DNA from: Egibacteraceae bacterium
GTDB taxonomy: Bacteria; Actinomycetota; Nitriliruptoria; Euzebyales; Egibacteraceae
Length of the DNA: 64,000 bases
Assembly (NCBI GenBank): GCA_030447925.1
Contig: JAUJNX010000010.1
Coordinates: 113,948 to 177,947 of the forward strand
Direction of reading: 5' to 3'
This document shows positions 46,143 through 54,812 of the stretch, piece after piece. Numbering within the stretch: position 1 is the stretch's first letter; each line of letters opens with the position of its first letter. A program made the translations under genes and the position numbers. Under the pieces are notes generated by a model. The model made no database searches, was not told the origin of the DNA, and saw only the letters and a list, made by a program, of their open reading frames with translations.

Positions 46143-46616
46143 GTGGGGATCGACGGGGAACGGGCGGCGAGGGCGCGCATCCGGGCGACGGCGGCGCGCG
46201 CGCCGTCGTCGCCGTACGCGGCGCGGGCGGTGGCCCAGGCGCGCGACCTCGTGCGCGACCCGCAGCGGCTGCTGGACCTGGTGCGCCGGGCCACGCGCAA
46301 GGCCGACCAGGCCCCGACGGAGCGGATGGGCGAGGCGCGCGAGGAGCTCAAGGCGCTCATCCGCCTCGCCACCGCCTACGTGCGGGGCGACTACCGGGCG
46401 GTCAGCCGCGAGAACGTCGTGCGCATCGTCGGCGCGCTCGTCTACTTCGTGTCCCCCCTGGACCTCGTGCCCGACTTCCTCACGCCGTTCGGGTTCAGCG
46501 ACGACGCGGTGGTCGTGGCCTTCGTCCTGCGCAAGGTGCGCGAGGAGCTGCACGGCTTCCTCGCGTGGGAGGCCGAGCAGGAGGAGCGCGGGCTCCAGGC
46601 CGGGGAGGCGCGGTAG
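46143..46616 (+). CDS. YkvA/DUF1232 membrane-associated protein
   Basis: A 157-residue protein with the DUF1232 signature YFVSPLDLVPDFLTPFG and SDDAVVVAFVLRKV. The GTG at 46143 is chosen because GGAGG lies 7 nt upstream; an in-frame GTG at 46119 lacks a site. Function unknown. It follows the response regulator by 54 bp on the same strand, within the envelope-stress cluster. Confidence 0.88.
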   Translation: MGIDGERAARARIRATAARAPSSPYAARAVAQARDLVRDPQRLLDLVRRATRKADQAPTERMGEAREELKALIRLATAYVRGDYRAVSRENVVRIVGALVYFVSPLDLVPDFLTPFGFSDDAVVVAFVLRKVREELHGFLAWEAEQEERGLQAGEAR

Positions 46617-46663
46617 CGGCGCCGCGGCGAGGGGGGTCGCCGCGGCGCCGCGAGGGGCAGCCG

Positions 46664-47257
46664 TCAGGCGGCCGGGGCGCCGCCGCCGTTGCCCGCGCGG
46701 ACGTCGCGGTCCCTGCCGAGCAGGACCGCCAGGACGATCAGGACCAGGAGGAGGCCCGGCGAGCTCGGCACGACCGCCGCCAGGGCGACGACCACCGCCA
46801 GGACCAGCAGCGTGGTGCGCACCCACGGCGGCGAGGTCGCGAGGCCGGCCAGGACGCGCTCGCCGGCGGAGGACTCGGCGTCCTCGGCGGGGACGAAGGC
46901 CCACAGCACCAGGTAGAGCGCCAGACCGACGAGCACGAACGGGGTCAGGGCGACGAAGGCGAGGCGCACGAGCACCGGGTCGACGCGCAGGTAGTCCGCC
47001 AGGCCGCCCGCGACGCCGGCGACCACCCGGCCGCCGCGGCGGCGGCGCAGCCGGCGGACCTGGCGCATCCAGTCGGGCCCGTCCGCGGGCGGGGGCCCGG
47101 GCGGGGGCCCGGCCGGGGGGAGGTCCGCGCCGCCGGGCGGGTGGGCGGAGCCGGGCGGCACCGTGCCGAGCACCTCGGTCGGGTCCGACGAGGGGTCGGG
47201 CGGCGCGCCCGCCGGGCGCGCCGGGGGGTGCGGGGGGTGCTCGTCCGGCGAGGTCAT
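46664..47257 (-). CDS. PspC-domain membrane protein
   Basis: A 197-residue protein. About 70 Pro-rich N-terminal residues precede a PspC domain (RRGGRVVAGVAGGLADYLRVD; DPVLVRLAFVALTPF), followed by two to three C-terminal membrane helices. ATG start has AGGAGACC upstream. Third PspC protein within 4.6 kb. Convergent with the YkvA gene. Confidence 0.9.
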   Translation of the reverse strand: MTSPDEHPPHPPARPAGAPPDPSSDPTEVLGTVPPGSAHPPGGADLPPAGPPPGPPPADGPDWMRQVRRLRRRRGGRVVAGVAGGLADYLRVDPVLVRLAFVALTPFVLVGLALYLVLWAFVPAEDAESSAGERVLAGLATSPPWVRTTLLVLAVVVALAAVVPSSPGLLLVLIVLAVLLGRDRDVRAGNGGGAPAA

Positions 47258-47361
47258 CGTGGTCTCCTAGCGCAGCCGCTCGACACCGACGATGCTGCGC
47301 CCCCGCCGGTCCCCCGCCCACCGGGGATCCCCCTGACCCCCCTGGGGCCTGCGAGGGGGAC
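47258..47361. other. Intergenic region, dyads only
   Basis: The 104-bp gap between rocD stop and PspC start holds the palindrome GGGGATCCCC at about 47323-47332 and the C/G runs CCCCCCTGGGG near 47336-47346. One of these may form the rocD terminator. No gene is seen. Confidence 0.35.
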
Positions 47362-48555
47362 CTACCCGGCGGCGAGCACGCCCAGCAGCCGGTCGCGGAG
47401 CCAGTCGACCTCGTCCTCGCCGACCACCAGGGGCGGCGCCAGCCGGATCGTCGTCTCGTGGGTGTCCTTGGCCAGGACCCCCTCGGCGAGGAGCCGCTCG
47501 CACAGCTCGCGGGCGGTCGGCGCGCCGCCCGCCAGCTCCACCCCGATCCACAGCCCCCGGCCGCGGACCTCCTTGACGATCGGCGGGGCGCCCGCGCGCA
47601 GGTCGGCCAGCAGCCGCCGCCCCAGCCGGTCGGCGCGCTCCTGGTACTCCCCGGTCGCCAGCAGCCGCACGACCTCGCGCCCCACGGCGCAGGCCAGCGG
47701 GTTGCCCCCGAAGGTCGACCCGTGCTCACCGGGCCGGAAGACCCCGAGCACGTCGTCGTCGGCGACGACGGCCGACAGCGGCACGATCCCGCCGCCCAGC
47801 GCCTTGCCCAGCACGTAGACGTCGGGGACGACGCCCTCGTGGTCGCAGGCGAAGGTCCGCCCGGTGCGCCCCAGCCCCGACTGGATCTCGTCGGCGACGA
47901 ACAGGATCCCGCGCTCGGTGCACAGGTCGCGGACCGCGCGCAGGTAGCCGTCCGGCGGGGCGACGACGCCGGCCTCGCCCTGGATCGGCTCGACGAGGAA
48001 CGCCACGGTCCGGTCGGTGACCGCCGCGCGCAGCGCGTCGGCCGACCCGTAGGGCACGCGCACGAACCCGGGGGCGAACGGCCCGAAGTGCCGGTAGGCC
48101 GACGGGTCGTCGCTGAAGCCCACGATGGTCGTCGTGCGGCCGTGGAAGTTGCCCTCGCAGACGATGATCTCGGCCTGCCCGTCGGGGACGCCGCGGCGCT
48201 CGTAGCCCCACTTGCGGGCCGTCTTGATGGCGGTCTCCACCGCCTCCGCCCCGGTGTTCATGGGCAGGACGCGGTCCTTGCCGCACAGCGCGGCGAGCTC
48301 CGCGCAGAACGGCCCGAGCTGGTCGTTGTGGAACGCGCGGCTGGTCAGGGTCACCCGCTCGAGCTGGGCGCGCGCCGCCGCCAGCAGCGCGGGGTGGCGG
48401 TGGCCGAAGTTCAGGGCGGAGTAGGCGGCGAGGGCGTCCTGGTACCGCCGCCCCTCGGTGTCGGTCACCCAGGCGCCCTCGCCGCCCGCGACGACCACGG
48501 GGAGCGGGTGGTAGTTGTGCGCGCCGTGGCGCTCCTCGAGCGCGATCGGGTCCAT
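47362..48555 (-). CDS. rocD: Ornithine aminotransferase
   Basis: A 397-residue class III aminotransferase that converts ornithine and 2-oxoglutarate to glutamate semialdehyde and glutamate. Conserved: [48 protein letters not shown] and the PLP-Lys region [10 protein letters not shown]. The N-terminus [12 protein letters not shown] is typical of RocD. ATG start, 3 nt after the upstream gene's stop; last gene of a two-gene operon with the DDAH-like gene. Ornithine catabolism to glutamate/proline. Confidence 0.95.
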   Translation of the reverse strand: MDPIALEERHGAHNYHPLPVVVAGGEGAWVTDTEGRRYQDALAAYSALNFGHRHPALLAAARAQLERVTLTSRAFHNDQLGPFCAELAALCGKDRVLPMNTGAEAVETAIKTARKWGYERRGVPDGQAEIIVCEGNFHGRTTTIVGFSDDPSAYRHFGPFAPGFVRVPYGSADALRAAVTDRTVAFLVEPIQGEAGVVAPPDGYLRAVRDLCTERGILFVADEIQSGLGRTGRTFACDHEGVVPDVYVLGKALGGGIVPLSAVVADDDVLGVFRPGEHGSTFGGNPLACAVGREVVRLLATGEYQERADRLGRRLLADLRAGAPPIVKEVRGRGLWIGVELAGGAPTARELCERLLAEGVLAKDTHETTIRLAPPLVVGEDEVDWLRDRLLGVLAAG

Positions 48556-48558
48556 GGT

Positions 48559-49398
48559 CTAGCCCCCCACCATGACGCTCAAGGTCACGTCGAGGGCGAG
48601 GGTGAGGCAGCGCACCGCTCCCCCCGCCTTCACGAACTCGCCGACGTCGGCGACCGCGACATCGAACCCCCAGGCCTCCAGCGCCCGGCCGACCCGGGGC
48701 GGGCAGGCCGGCATGACGACCGTGGAGCCCACCACCACGGCGTTGGCGCAGAAGGTCGCGGCCTCGTGGGGCTCCAGGACCAGGGCCTCGGGCACCAGCT
48801 CGGCGATCCGGGCGGCGTCCTCCGCGGTCCAGGCCGCGGGCACGACCATCGCGCGGCGCTCGTCCAGCGGGCAGAAGGTCAGGTCGATGTGGTAGTAGCG
48901 CGGGTCCTGCAGGTCCACCGGCAGGACCGGCGCGGACACCAGCCGCCCCAGCGCCTCGGCCGCGGCGGCGCTGGACCGGGAGCGGTAGCCGGCGACCAGC
49001 GTGCCGGCGAAGGGCAGGGCGTCCCCGGACCCCTCCTGCACGATCCCCGGGTCGTCCCCCAGGTCGCGGATCTCGTAGTCGCGCCCGCGGAACCACGCCT
49101 CGGCCCAGGTGCGCTCCCCGTGGCGCTCCGGGTGGCGCATCCGCGCCGGGAGGAACGCGCGCCCGTCGACCAGGCCGGCGTTGGCCGTGAAGACCATGTC
49201 GGGCAGCCCCGCGCGCGGCTCCAGGAACTCCACGGCGGCCCCGGCCTCCTCCAGGGTCGCGACCAGCGCGTCCCACTGCGCCAGCGCCCGGTCCCGGTCC
49301 ACCCGCACCGTGGTGTCCATCCACGGGTTGATGGAGTACGAGACGTCGTAGTGCTCCGGCGCGCACATCAGGTACCGCCTGCCCCAATCGATGGTCAC
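48559..49398 (-). CDS. DDAH-like guanidine-modifying enzyme, probable arginine dihydrolase
   Basis: A 279-residue pentein-fold amidinotransferase-superfamily enzyme. Catalytic residues visible: Asn73 in FTANAGLVDG, His170 in YYHIDLTFCP and Cys264 near the C-terminus (AVRCLTLALD). The FTAN Asn (not Asp) and overall match to the cyanobacterial ArgZ domain suggest arginine is hydrolysed to ornithine plus CO2 and ammonia, which would feed RocD directly. Dimethylargininase is the usual automatic call. GTG start with GGGGAG upstream; a palindromic operator lies 17 bp upstream. Confidence 0.8.
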   Translation of the reverse strand: MTIDWGRRYLMCAPEHYDVSYSINPWMDTTVRVDRDRALAQWDALVATLEEAGAAVEFLEPRAGLPDMVFTANAGLVDGRAFLPARMRHPERHGERTWAEAWFRGRDYEIRDLGDDPGIVQEGSGDALPFAGTLVAGYRSRSSAAAAEALGRLVSAPVLPVDLQDPRYYHIDLTFCPLDERRAMVVPAAWTAEDAARIAELVPEALVLEPHEAATFCANAVVVGSTVVMPACPPRVGRALEAWGFDVAVADVGEFVKAGGAVRCLTLALDVTLSVMVGG

Positions 49399-49414
49399 CG
49401 CCGCGCTCCCCTGT

Positions 49415-49429
49415 GATTGTTCAACAATC
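49415..49429. promoter_or_regulatory. GntR/FCD-type operator upstream of DDAH-like gene
   Basis: GATTGTT-C-AACAATC is a perfect 15-bp palindrome, 17 bp upstream of the GTG start. It contains TTGTTCAACAA, close to the TTGTNNACAA-type sites bound by FadR/FCD GntR regulators. An FCD GntR gene starts 54 bp further on the same strand. The AT-rich site stands out in a GC-rich region. Confidence 0.75.
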
Positions 49430-49482
49430 CTCGTCCGCCGCACGGTACGACCCGGACGCAACCGGGGCAAGCGGCCGCGCGG

Positions 49483-50133
49483 TCAGCGGCGGGTGGCCAG
49501 GCGGTCGCGCAGGACGCGGACCAGGACCCCCTCCGCGGCGACCACGTGGGCGTCCACCGCCCCGCGCAGCCCCGCCGTGTCGCCCGCCCGGACCAGCTCG
49601 AGCATCCGCCGGTGCTCGGCGACCTTGCCGGCGTCGGGGGCGTCGCGGTCGGCCCAGAGCAGGAGCAGGCGCAGCTCGCCCTGGAGGTTGGCGTAGAACT
49701 GGTCCAGCCGGGCGCTGCCGGCCAGCCCCACCAGCGCGCGGTGGAAGGCGAGGTCGGCGGCGGTGACCGCCTGCCAGTCGCCGCCAGCGAAGGCGTCGCC
49801 CATCGCCCGGATCGCGTCCTCCAGCGGGGCCAGGGCCCGCGGCCCGGCGCCGGGCGCGGACCCCGCCGCCGCGATCTCCACCGCGGCGCGGGCGCGGTAG
49901 AGGTCGACGACGTCATCCTCGGACTGCTCGGCGACGACCACCCCGCGGTGCATGCCGTGCTGGAGGAGGCCCTCGGTCACCAGGGCGCGCACGGCCTCGC
50001 GCACGGTGTTGCGCGACACCGCGAAGCGCGCGGCCAGGGCCACCTCCCGCAGCGAGGTGCCGGGCGGAAGGTCCCCGCGCAGGATCTCGTCGCGCAGCTC
50101 GGCGACGACGCGTTCCGAGATCAGGGTCCGCAT
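49483..50133 (-). CDS. GntR/FCD-family transcriptional regulator
   Basis: A 216-residue regulator with N-terminal winged HTH (residues about 1-65; TSLREVALAARFAVSRNTVR) and an all-helical FCD ligand domain with conserved metal/ligand residues (DLAFHRALVGLAG, AEHRRMLELV, DAHV). ATG at 50133 is chosen because a TACGGT box lies 7 nt upstream (leaderless). Likely repressor of the downstream DDAH-like/rocD operon through the GATTGTTCAACAATC site, with an arginine-pathway metabolite as ligand (inference). Confidence 0.92.
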   Translation of the reverse strand: MRTLISERVVAELRDEILRGDLPPGTSLREVALAARFAVSRNTVREAVRALVTEGLLQHGMHRGVVVAEQSEDDVVDLYRARAAVEIAAAGSAPGAGPRALAPLEDAIRAMGDAFAGGDWQAVTAADLAFHRALVGLAGSARLDQFYANLQGELRLLLLWADRDAPDAGKVAEHRRMLELVRAGDTAGLRGAVDAHVVAAEGVLVRVLRDRLATRR

Positions 50134-50192
50134 CCGGGTGACCGTAGCGCTAGCGTTGCCCCGGCGATACTTCACCGGCGAAGGATCATCTC

Positions 50193-51587
50193 GTGGCGCT
50201 CGCGGTCCTCTGCGCGGTGCAGTTCATGCTCGTGCTCGACATCTCCGTCGTGAACGTGGCGCTGGCCTCGATCCAGGACGACCTGGGGATGGCCCCCGCC
50301 GACCTGCAGTGGATCGTCAGCGCCTACACGCTGGCGTTCGGCGGGCTGCTGATCCTGGGCGGGCGGGCCGGTGACCTCTACGGCCGGCGGCGGTTCTTCC
50401 TCCTCGGGCTGGCGCTGTTCACCGCGGCGTCCGCGCTCTGCGGGCTGGCGCCCTCGCCGGCGCTGCTCATCGGCGCGCGGGCGCTGCAGGGGCTGGGCGG
50501 TGCGCTGGCGGCGCCCGCGGCGCTGTCGCTGCTGACCACCACCTACGCCGAGGGCGCGGCGCGCAACCGCGCCCTGGGGATGTGGGGCGCCGTCGCCGCC
50601 GGCGGGGGCGCGGCGGGGGTCCTGCTCGGCGGGGTGCTCACCGACCTGGCCGGCTGGCGGTGGGTGTTCCTGGTCAACGTGCCGGTGGGGCTGCTGGCGC
50701 TGGTCGTCGCGCGGCGGGTGCTGCCGGAGAGCCGGCGCGGGGACGCGGGCCGCCTGGACGTCGCCGGGGCCGTCACGGTGACCGGCGGGCTGGTGGGCCT
50801 GGTGTACGGCCTGTCCCAGATCGAGGTGCTGGGCCCGGGCTCGCCGCGCGTCCTGGTGGCGCTCGCCGCCGGGGTGGCGCTGCTGGCGGCCTTCGTCGCG
50901 ATCGAGCGCCGCAGCCCCGCCCCGCTGGTGCCGTTCTCGATCTTCCGCTCCCGCACCCTGACGGGGGCCGACCTGGTCGCAGCCCTGACCGCGGCGATCG
51001 TCGTCGGCCAGTCCTACTTCTCCGCCCTGTACCTGCAGCAGGTGCTGCGGTTCTCCGCCATCGCCACCGGGCTGGCCTTCCTGCCGCTCACGCTGCTCAT
51101 CATCGTGGTCGCCAACGTGGTGCCGCGGATCCTGCCGCGCGTGGGCGTCAGGGCCGTCCTGGTCGCCGGGCCGCTCGCCTTCGCCGCCGGGATGCTGCTC
51201 TACGCCGGGGTGTCGGTCGACGGGACCTACCTGGCGGACGTGCTGCCCGGGTCGATGCTCGTCGGGCTGGGCCTGGGGCTGTCGTTCACCGGCGCGACCA
51301 TCGCCGCGACCTCGGGGGTCCCGCCGGAGCGCCAGGGGCTGGCGAGCGGGCTGCTGACCACCGCCCAGCAGGTGGGCGGGGCCCTGGGGCTCGCGGTGCT
51401 GGTGTCGGTCGCGTCGGTGCGGACGGGCGGCGCGGCCGACCCGTCCTCGGCGTCCGCCCTCACGGCCGGGTTCTCCGCCGCCTTTTTCGGCGCGGCGGTC
51501 CTGGCGGCGCTGGCGGCGCTGGTGGCCCTGGTGCTGCTCCCCCGGCGGTCGCCCGCGCCGGCGCCGGCGGTCGCCGCGACCTCCTGA
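50193..51587 (+). CDS. MFS drug transporter, DHA2 (EmrB/QacA) type
   Basis: A 464-residue protein with about 14 hydrophobic segments. Motif LDISVVNVALASIQDDLG is the DHA2 first-helix signature and LGGRAGDLYGRRR the loop 2-3 motif; WRWVFLVNVPVGLLAL is another family marker. GTG start with GAAGGA upstream. Divergent from the GntR regulator, which could also control it. Probable proton-driven drug or metabolite exporter. Confidence 0.93.
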   Translation: MALAVLCAVQFMLVLDISVVNVALASIQDDLGMAPADLQWIVSAYTLAFGGLLILGGRAGDLYGRRRFFLLGLALFTAASALCGLAPSPALLIGARALQGLGGALAAPAALSLLTTTYAEGAARNRALGMWGAVAAGGGAAGVLLGGVLTDLAGWRWVFLVNVPVGLLALVVARRVLPESRRGDAGRLDVAGAVTVTGGLVGLVYGLSQIEVLGPGSPRVLVALAAGVALLAAFVAIERRSPAPLVPFSIFRSRTLTGADLVAALTAAIVVGQSYFSALYLQQVLRFSAIATGLAFLPLTLLIIVVANVVPRILPRVGVRAVLVAGPLAFAAGMLLYAGVSVDGTYLADVLPGSMLVGLGLGLSFTGATIAATSGVPPERQGLASGLLTTAQQVGGALGLAVLVSVASVRTGGAADPSSASALTAGFSAAFFGAAVLAALAALVALVLLPRRSPAPAPAVAATS

Positions 51588-51628
51588 CGTTCCATGGGGC
51601 GTCGACCGTTCCACGGCGCTCCACCGAT

Positions 51629-51651
51629 CTGTCACACCCCCCGGTTAGGGT
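51629..51651 (+). promoter_or_regulatory. PafBC-type DNA-damage promoter before addB
   Basis: CTGTCACAC, 8 nt, TAGGGT. This is the spacing and core (TGTC-R ... N8 ... TANNNT) of the RecA-independent DNA-damage promoter known from mycobacteria. It lies 38 bp upstream of the preferred GTG of addB. Matching elements occur at 58686 and 63260 in this window. Confidence 0.6.
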
Positions 51652-51688
51652 GCTGGTTGTCCGGTATCGGGAGCGCGGGGGGCGTCGG

Positions 51689-54600
51689 GTGGGGTCGGGG
51701 ACGGCGGTGGAGGTCCGCGGGGTCGCCCCCGGGCGCCCGGCCGTGGACGAGCTCCGCGCCTGGGTCGCGGCGGCGCAGGGGGCGGACCGGCTCCGCCCGG
51801 TGACCGTGATCGCCCCCTCGCGGGTGGCGGGGCTGGGGCTGCGCCGCGCGCTGGCCGCCGGGCCGGGCGGGGTCGTGGCCGCCCGCGTGACGGTGCTGGA
51901 GGACCTGGCGGCGCTGCTGTCGGCCGCCGACCGCGCGGCGGCGGTGCGTCCCGCGCTCACCCCCGCGCTGCGGCGCCACGTCGCGCGCCTGGCGCTGGCC
52001 CGGCGGCCCGGTGCCCTGGCGGGGGTGGCCGCGCACCCGGCGACGGAGCGCGTGGTGGACCTCGCCCTGGCCGAGCTGCGCCGCGCGACCGCCGCGGGCG
52101 GCGAGGCCGAGGTGCTGGACGGGCTGCGGGCGCACTCCCCCTGACCGCCACGCTGGCCGGGCTGCACGCGGAGGCGCGCGCGCTGTCGGCGGGCCACGAG
52201 GACGACCAGGACGTGCTGCTGGCCGCGGCGGACGCGGCGGGGCGGCCCGCTGCGCTGCGCGACGTCGGGCCCGTCGCGGTGTTCCTGCCGCCCGACCTGA
52301 CCCCGGCGGGCCTGCGGCTGCTCCGCGCCGTCGCCGCGTCCGTCCCCGTCACCCTCCTGCTCCCCCGCACCGGCGACCCGGCCGCCGACACCCCGCCCCC
52401 CCTGCTCGCCGCCCTGGCGGGTGCCGCCCCGCGGTCCACCCCGCCACGCCCGCGCGGCGGCCGGGGGCGGGGTGCGGGTGGTCGCCGCGCCGGACCAGGA
52501 CGAGGAGGTGCGGGTCGCGCGGCGCGAGGTGGCGGCGCTGCTGGCCCGCGGTGTCGCCGCCCCGCGCATCGCCGTGCTCTACCGCGACGCCGCGCCCTAC
52601 GCCACGCTGCTGCGCGAGGCCTTCACCGCCGCCGGCCTGCCGGTCGACGGACCGCCCGCGCGCACCCTCACCCAGACCCCGGCCGGGCGGGCGCTCGTCG
52701 GCCTGCTGGAGCTCGACCACGACGGCTGGACCCGCCAGGGCGTGGCCGACTGGCTCGCCGCCGCGCCCGTCCGCGACGCCCGGGGACCGGTCCCCGCGGC
52801 CCGCTGGGACCGGGTGGCGCGCCGCGCCGGGGTGGTCGGCGGCCCCGACCAGTGGCGCCGGCGCCTGTCCGACGTCGCGCCGGACGCCGACCCGGACGCG
52901 GCGGCCCGCGCTGCTGGCCTTCCTCGACGTCCTCTGGCGGCGCCTGGACGACCGCGCCGCCCCCGCCTGGGGCGGCGCGGCGGCCTGGCTGACCGGCCTG
53001 CTCGACGCCGCCGCCGGACCGGCCGCCGCCCACCGCGGCTGGGCGCCGGCCGACCGGGACGCCGAGGCTGCGCTGCGCGACCGCGTCGCCGCGCTCGCCG
53101 CGCTGGACGGCATCGGCGCGCCCGCCGCCGGGCCGGACGCCACCACGGTCCTGCGCGTGCTGCGGGCCGAGCTGGATGGGGCCGCCGACCGCGCAGGCGC
53201 CCCGGCGGCGGGGTCCGGGTCGGCCCGATCGACGACGCCCCGTTCCTCGACGCCGACCACATGCTGGTGGTGGGCATGGCGGGAGGGATCGTTCCCGGAC
53301 CGTCCCCCGGAACAGCCGCTGCTGCCCGACGCGCTGCGCCAGCGGCTCCGCGACCGCCACCCGGGGCTGGCCGCGGCCGCGGCGCTGGCCACCGGTCCGA
53401 CCACGTGCGCCGCTCGCGCGCGGCGCTGTGGGGGCGCTGCGCCCGTCCACCACGCTGCTCCACCCCCAGGTCGACCGCCGCCGCGGGCGGGAGCGCATCC
53501 CCGCCCCCCCTGGCTGCTGGAGCTGGCGGGAGCCGCCGCGGGCGAGGACCGCCCGCTGCGCACCGATGACCTGCGGCGCCTGGCCGGCGCCCCCTGGTAC
53601 CGCGTGGTCGCCTCCGCCCAGGCGGGCCTGGGCGCCGGCGGCGAACCGGCCACCGGCTCGGAGTGGATCGCCCGGCGGCTGCTGGCCCTCCCCGCCGACC
53701 GCGACCCGGCCGGGCACCCGCTGGTGGCCGGCGACCCCGCGCTCGCCGCCGCGGTCGCCGTCGAGCGCGCCCGGCGCAGCCCGGACTTCACCGCCTGGGA
53801 CGGCCTCGTGGGACCGCACCCGTTCCTGGAGGAGCAGCTCACCGGCGTGCTGTCGCCCACCCGGCTCGCCGGCTACGCCACCTGCCCGCGCCGCTTCCTG
53901 CTCAGCCGCGTGCTCGGGGTCGACGCGCCGGAGGAGCCCGACGAGGGGCCCGAGGTCGGGCCGCTGCGCCGCGGGACGATCCTGCACGAGACCCTGGAGC
54001 GCTTCCTGGACGCCGCAGGGGTGGAGGCCCTGCCCGACGCGGACGAGCGCCGGCGGCTGCTGGACGTGGCGGCGGACCGGTTCGACGCGGCGCAGGCGGC
54101 GGGCGGGGTCGGGCAGCCGGTCCTGTGGCGGATCGAGCAGGACCGGCTGCGCACCGCCCTGGAGCGCTGGCTCAACGAGCACCGCGCCCTGCGGCGCGAC
54201 CTCGGCGTCCGGCCCTTCGGCGCGGAGCTGGCGTTCGGTGACGACGGCGACGCCCTCGGCGGGCTGGAGGTCGGCCTGCCGGGTGGCCGCTCGGTGCGCA
54301 TGGGCGGGCGGATCGACCGGCTCGACACCGACGAGCACCAGGGCGTGGTCCTGGTGCTGGACTACAAGACCGGGGACGACAAGCCGTACCAGAAGATCGC
54401 CGAGGACCCCGTGCTGCGCGGCACCCAGCTGCAGCTCGCGGTCTACGCGCTGCTGGCGCGGGCGCGGTGGCCCGGGGCGAAGGTCCTCGCGCGCTACTGG
54501 TTCCTGGGTTCGCGGACCGGCGCCGGCGGCTGGCGCGGCTTCGAGCTGGACGACGAGGCCGAGCGGGCCGCCCGCGCGGCGCTCGACGTGATCGTCGAGG

Positions 54601-54812
54601 GCATCGCCGGCGGGGTGTTCCCACCGCGCCCCGGCGAGTACGACGACTTCCGCGGCGAGTTCGCCAACTGCCGGACCTGTCCCTTCCCGCGGGTGTGCCC
54701 CGCGGCCGGGGAACGCGAGCGCTCGTGGCACCGGGCGCGTCGCGCCCCCCAGGTCGCCCGCTACCGCGACCTCGCCGAGGGTCCCCGCGACCGCGGGCGC
54801 GGGGGGCCGTGA
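51689..54812 (+). CDS. addB: AddB-like PD-(D/E)XK helicase-nuclease subunit, frameshifted
   Basis: An exonuclease-V-type subunit of about 1040 residues. The N-terminus resembles an inactive helicase domain without Walker A (VTVIAPSRVAGLGLRRAL). The C-terminus has the RecB-type nuclease: HETLERFL, GGRIDRLD and VLDYKTGDD. Four Cys typical of the AddB iron-sulfur nuclease are at 53883 (YATCPRRF) and 54669, 54678, 54695 (CRTCPFPRVC). The middle breaks frame about eight times (52140-53505), with recognisable blocks in between. GTG at 51689 is preferred; GTG at 51650 overlaps the promoter. Stop overlaps addA start. Confidence 0.82.
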
